Shown piece by piece: positions 8,635-11,186 of a stretch of 11,186 nt of DNA (position 1 is its first letter; each line of letters begins with the position of its first letter). Made by a program: the position numbers and the translations under genes. Below the pieces are notes generated by a model. That model saw nothing but the letters and a program-made list of their open reading frames with translations, was not told the DNA's origin and made no database searches. Source of the DNA: an uncultured Mollicutes bacterium (GTDB lineage: Bacteria > Bacillota_I > Bacilli_A > RF39 > UBA660); assembly GCA_900543055.1 (NCBI GenBank), contig UQQI01000050.1, positions 1 to 11,186 of the forward strand, in the 5' to 3' direction.

Positions 8635-8663
8635 ATTTTATCAATTATCAAGACTTTTATCAA
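8635..8663 (-). promoter_or_regulatory. Sigma-A-type promoter for the membrane protein / giant protein operon
   Basis: On the minus strand TTGATA (8658-8663) is separated by exactly 17 bases from TAAAAT (8635-8640); each hexamer matches consensus at five of six positions. Transcription would begin near 8628, giving a leader of roughly a dozen bases before the ATG at 8616. It lies directly after the terminator of the preceding unit, as expected for an independent promoter. Confidence 0.7.
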
Positions 8664-8685
8664 TAAAATAAATGTGAAATTCCAT

Positions 8686-8713
8686 AAAAAAAATAGATAG
8701 TAAAACTATCTAT
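8686..8713 (-). terminator. Intrinsic terminator after the prepilin-like gene
   Basis: On the minus strand a perfect 9-bp stem (arms 8705-8713 and 8693-8701, loop 8702-8704) is followed directly by eight U (8693 to 8686). The first arm begins at the last base of the TGA stop codon. The stem is AT-rich (two G-C pairs), so read-through is possible. There is no T-tract on the other side, so it acts on the minus strand only. Confidence 0.75.
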
Positions 8714-9324
8714 CATTTAACTTCCTTAATTTTCCTATAAAAAGTTTTTGTTACAATATTACAATCTTTAACATCTTCAGGATAAAAATTTGATGTTCCA
8801 TATTTCTTATTTGTTTGATATACAAAATAGCCATCTTCCTTGTAATCATCAAATACTTCTTTTCCATTTTCTTTACAATTATATAATTCTTTTTTTTCAA
8901 TATCTGATCCAGTAAGTTCTTTTTCAGTCCAATCACTTACTTTATAAATCTTTGAACGTTTTATTGAAGAAACACTTTCTTCATTTATTAAATATTTTCC
9001 ACACTTTAAAGTAACAGAAGGAGTACCATCATTCATAAAATATCTAGTCTCAGACCCATCACATTTTCCACCAAACGGACTACTAATGCTATTCATAAGC
9101 CCACTATCAATTGCTTCATCTAAATAAACATTATCGGAATTAACAAACGAATTAGAATCTGCATTAACTGCCTTCGCAAAGTTAGAAGCACTATCTCGCA
9201 TAGTAGATAATTGTTGACTACTTGCTCCACCTAAAACTTGATACAATAAAAATGCTCCAATACAAATTAATAAAACTATTACAGTTAAAACTTCAAATTT
9301 AGCAAAACCCTTATTATTCATCAT
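8713..9324 (-). CDS. Prepilin-like (type IV pilin / pseudopilin-type) envelope protein
   Basis: From the first ATG the product is 203 residues. It begins MMNNKG, followed by FAKFEVLTVIVLLICIGAFL: a short basic leader, Gly at -1, Phe at +1 and Glu at +5, then one hydrophobic helix. This is the class III signal cut and methylated by prepilin peptidase in type IV pili, ComGC-like competence pili and type II secretion. After the helix come an Ala/Ser-rich coil, the pilin-like stretch YLDEAIDSGLM..ISSPFGG and four ectodomain cysteines (about 88, 108, 150 and 188), enough for two disulfides. The start overlaps the end of ezrA by 11 nt. The second ATG (9321) would give leader MNNKG and has better spacing to a weak GAG site; a GTG at 9330 is also in frame. 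The stop is TGA followed at once by TAG. No other pilus genes are in view, so its system is unknown. Confidence 0.82.
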   Translation of the reverse strand: MMNNKGFAKFEVLTVIVLLICIGAFLLYQVLGGASSQQLSTMRDSASNFAKAVNADSNSFVNSDNVYLDEAIDSGLMNSISSPFGGKCDGSETRYFMNDGTPSVTLKCGKYLINEESVSSIKRSKIYKVSDWTEKELTGSDIEKKELYNCKENGKEVFDDYKEDGYFVYQTNKKYGTSNFYPEDVKDCNIVTKTFYRKIKEVK

Positions 9325-11026
9325 ATACACTCAACAACTTTCTATAAATATTTTCATCAACTAAAGAAGTAACTTTAATTGAAGTATCCAAACTATCTTT
9401 ATATTTACCACTATAAAATAACTTTTCAGCATCATTAAGTCCCGCATTAACTTCACTATACTTTAATCTATACCTATTTCCATATACAATAGCCATCTCA
9501 GCAAGTTGAGCAGTCTTAATCATCTCATTAGTTGTATTATATAATTTTAAAACCAAATCTCTTGCAGTGTCTACCCTAGTATTTAAAGTCTTTATAACTA
9601 TTGGCTTCTTTTCAAGTTCTTTTATAACCTCAAGTATTGCCTCATTTGCTTCATTTAATTGTACAAAATAGTTATCTGTAACTATAGGTAATTTATAACT
9701 CCTAATTTTATTCTTACATGTTTTTAAAAATTCTTGAATTTCATCTAATTGTTCTCTTGCTCTCACTTCATCATCATACATATTTCCAAGTGATTTTAAC
9801 GCCTTATCAAAATCCTCTTCCATATTTCCCAATCTATTAGTTAAATTTTCTACTTCTTCATTTAAAACACTATAAGGAGTTGACTTTGCCTCATCCTTTT
9901 GCACCATCTTCTTATAGTCATCATTAATAACAACAAGTGTCTTATTAACTTCATGTATAATTTCAACATCTTGATCATTTAAATCATACATACTCTTTAT
10001 ATCATCAAGTTGTGCATAAACATCACTTACAAGTTTATTTGTTTTTTCAATTCTTTTAGAAAAACCATCTAACTCTTCTTCATAAACTTTTCTACAAAGT
10101 CTTTCTTTTTCAAAATCAATAAATAATGAATCATAATACTCAAGCATAGTCTTTAAATCAAACATTGAACCCTCTAGATTTATAACTTTTGCTCTATCTA
10201 GTATTCTTTCGATATTTTTACGAGACTCATTTATATTATACCCAATATTTAAGTAATCTAAAACAAAACCTTGAGAAGTCATCTCTTTATAAGTATTTTC
10301 TATTTCTTTCATTCTATTTGGAATAACTGTATTACACATTAATAATACATCAGGTAATTCATTAACAATTATTTCCATATGTTCTATCATAGTATCAAGT
10401 GCTTTACATATATGAACTACTTCATTGTAATCATTTGATTCCATGACTTTCTCAAAATCTAAAAATCTCTTCTCTATATTTTCAAGTTGCAGTTGAACAG
10501 CATCCTGCATGAAACCATATAACTCTCTATGATTTTGAAATTCTTTATTTAAACTTCTATATTTAGTTTTTAGTTTTATTACAATTGCTCTATACTTTTC
10601 TTCACTTAAAGTAATATCTTTTATCTCTTCAAGTAAATGATCAGCTGCTTCTCTTACTTTATATATTTCTATCTCAGTTTTAGCAATTCTATAACCACAT
10701 GATTTATAATCTCTTTTATCAATATATACGTCTATATCAATTAACATATCATCAATAACAGTAAGTCTCTTTTCACGAATATCATTAAATTTATTCTGCC
10801 ACTGATTATATTTTTCTTCCATTTTATCATTCTTAATAATCGGTTCCACTTTAGAAAGTTCTACTAAAACCGGTGTAGAAGCAACCATATTTCTCTGTAT
10901 TTCAAGATTCTTTACTTTACTACGATAATACTTCATTTCAGCATTTTTAACAAAATGTAATATAACAATAACAATTATCAAAGCAATTACAAAAGATGAA
11001 CCAATTATAAGATATTGCCCTTGCAT
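9314..11026 (-). CDS. ezrA: Septation ring formation regulator EzrA
   Basis: 570 residues, close to the usual length of about 560-575. One N-terminal membrane helix (about 5-26) is followed by a long, highly charged, almost wholly helical cytoplasmic part, as expected for the spectrin-like repeats of EzrA. Family landmarks include NELPDVLLMCNTVIP in the middle and, near the C-terminus, AIVYGNRYR (YGNRYR at 515-520) followed by LNDAEKLFYSGKYKDSLD. In well-studied homologues this region carries a conserved patch needed for mid-cell localisation; there I recall Gln before YGNRYR, while Val stands here. EzrA binds FtsZ, limits extra Z-rings at the poles and links the ring to wall synthesis (family knowledge). 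The ATG at 11026 is preceded by AGAGGTG with ideal spacing. It overlaps the prepilin-like gene, so the two are probably cotranscribed. Confidence 0.95.
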   Translation of the reverse strand: MQGQYLIIGSSFVIALIIVIVILHFVKNAEMKYYRSKVKNLEIQRNMVASTPVLVELSKVEPIIKNDKMEEKYNQWQNKFNDIREKRLTVIDDMLIDIDVYIDKRDYKSCGYRIAKTEIEIYKVREAADHLLEEIKDITLSEEKYRAIVIKLKTKYRSLNKEFQNHRELYGFMQDAVQLQLENIEKRFLDFEKVMESNDYNEVVHICKALDTMIEHMEIIVNELPDVLLMCNTVIPNRMKEIENTYKEMTSQGFVLDYLNIGYNINESRKNIERILDRAKVINLEGSMFDLKTMLEYYDSLFIDFEKERLCRKVYEEELDGFSKRIEKTNKLVSDVYAQLDDIKSMYDLNDQDVEIIHEVNKTLVVINDDYKKMVQKDEAKSTPYSVLNEEVENLTNRLGNMEEDFDKALKSLGNMYDDEVRAREQLDEIQEFLKTCKNKIRSYKLPIVTDNYFVQLNEANEAILEVIKELEKKPIVIKTLNTRVDTARDLVLKLYNTTNEMIKTAQLAEMAIVYGNRYRLKYSEVNAGLNDAEKLFYSGKYKDSLDTSIKVTSLVDENIYRKLLSVYDE

Positions 11027-11052
11027 ATTTACACCTCTATTCTACCAATCTT

Positions 11053-11061
11053 ATTTTAACA
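11053..11061 (-). promoter_or_regulatory. Candidate extended -10 promoter for ezrA
   Basis: On the minus strand TGTTAAAAT (TG-n-TAAAAT) sits about 27 bases before the ezrA start codon and would start transcription near 11046. No good -35 hexamer is found at 16-18 bases upstream; the region there is A-rich. An alternative is TG-n-GATACT slightly further upstream. This is a weak prediction. Confidence 0.4.
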
Positions 11062-11120
11062 CAAAAGTATCACATTTTTCTACAATTTTCATAAATATTC
11101 TAAATAATATAAGGTCACTT

Positions 11121-11177
11121 AAGGAATTTCTTGACATATCAACAATTTTAACATATAATTATAACTGCAAATTCCTT
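11121..11177. repeat. Inverted repeat flanking the divergent consensus promoter
   Basis: AAGGAATTT (11121-11129) and its exact reverse complement AAATTCCTT (11169-11177) bracket the TTGACA/TATAAT promoter, one arm upstream of -35 and the other at the start of the transcript. On the minus strand each arm is also part of a TCAAG(A/G)AATT element, and the left arm is close to palindromic. This would suit an operator pair; coincidence in AT-rich DNA is possible. Confidence 0.45.
11131..11159 (+). promoter_or_regulatory. Perfect-consensus sigma-A promoter directed out of the window
   Basis: TTGACA (11131-11136), 17 bases, TATAAT (11154-11159): both hexamers and the spacing match consensus exactly. 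Transcription would start near 11166 and read off the right edge. The target is unseen. In Listeria and Staphylococcus rpsD (ribosomal protein S4) lies near ezrA, which would suit so strong a promoter, but this is inference. Confidence 0.85.
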
Positions 11178-11186
11178 GAAACAGCA

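Larger units (their letters stand above)
11027..11186. other. Intergenic region between ezrA and an unseen gene to the right
   Basis: The region contains the ezrA Shine-Dalgarno sequence, the weak ezrA promoter candidate, the strong outward promoter and the inverted repeat. No open reading frame of note and no tRNA-like structure was seen in this part. The sequence ends about 20 bases after the predicted outward start site, so any leader RNA structure cannot be judged. Confidence 0.6.

Noticed and set aside
8617..8712. Small RNA or riboswitch between the prepilin-like gene and the next gene
   Set aside because: The 96 bases are accounted for by the terminator, the promoter and the ribosome binding site; no further structure is visible.
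8751..8936. Minus-strand open frame of 61 codons
   Set aside because: Shadow within the prepilin-like gene; low-complexity Lys/Ile-rich translation.

Overview
The window is very AT-rich, with A/T-biased codons throughout, and all visible genes are on the minus strand. Together with ezrA, a gene of low-GC Gram-positive bacteria, this points to Bacillota, most likely a host-associated, low-GC 'Bacilli'-type lineage (inference). Tryptophan is encoded by TGG and no in-frame TGA occurs in the 2624-codon reading frame, so the standard bacterial code fits.

The layout is read from right to left, in the direction of transcription. At the right edge (11027-11186) is an intergenic region. It holds a perfect-consensus sigma-A promoter on the + strand that fires out of the window, plus a weaker candidate promoter for ezrA. 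ezrA (9314-11026) comes next and overlaps a short gene with a class III prepilin signal (8713-9324). An intrinsic terminator overlaps the stop codon of that gene. A new promoter at 8635-8663 then starts a second unit of two genes: a 244-residue bitopic membrane protein (7882-8616) and, 9 nt later, a giant surface protein that begins with GTG at 7872 and is still open at base 1 (at least 2624 residues).

The giant protein takes up 70 % of the window. It has an N-terminal membrane anchor, a domain resembling the ectodomain of the 244-residue protein beside it, about five fibronectin-III-like domains, a carbohydrate-binding-module-like jelly roll, and three consecutive modules. Each module pairs a beta-sandwich-like linker with a right-handed beta-helix-type block. 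The second and third blocks carry GLUG repeats; the first carries a variant with the same 28-29-residue period. The arrangement recalls the N-terminal half of M26 (IgA1-protease/Zmp) surface proteins, but any protease domain would lie beyond the left edge, so this remains a hypothesis.

Taken together, the region combines a cell-division regulator and a pilin-like envelope protein in one unit with a dedicated two-gene surface-protein unit. The shared ectodomain suggests that the two products of the second unit work together or arose by duplication.
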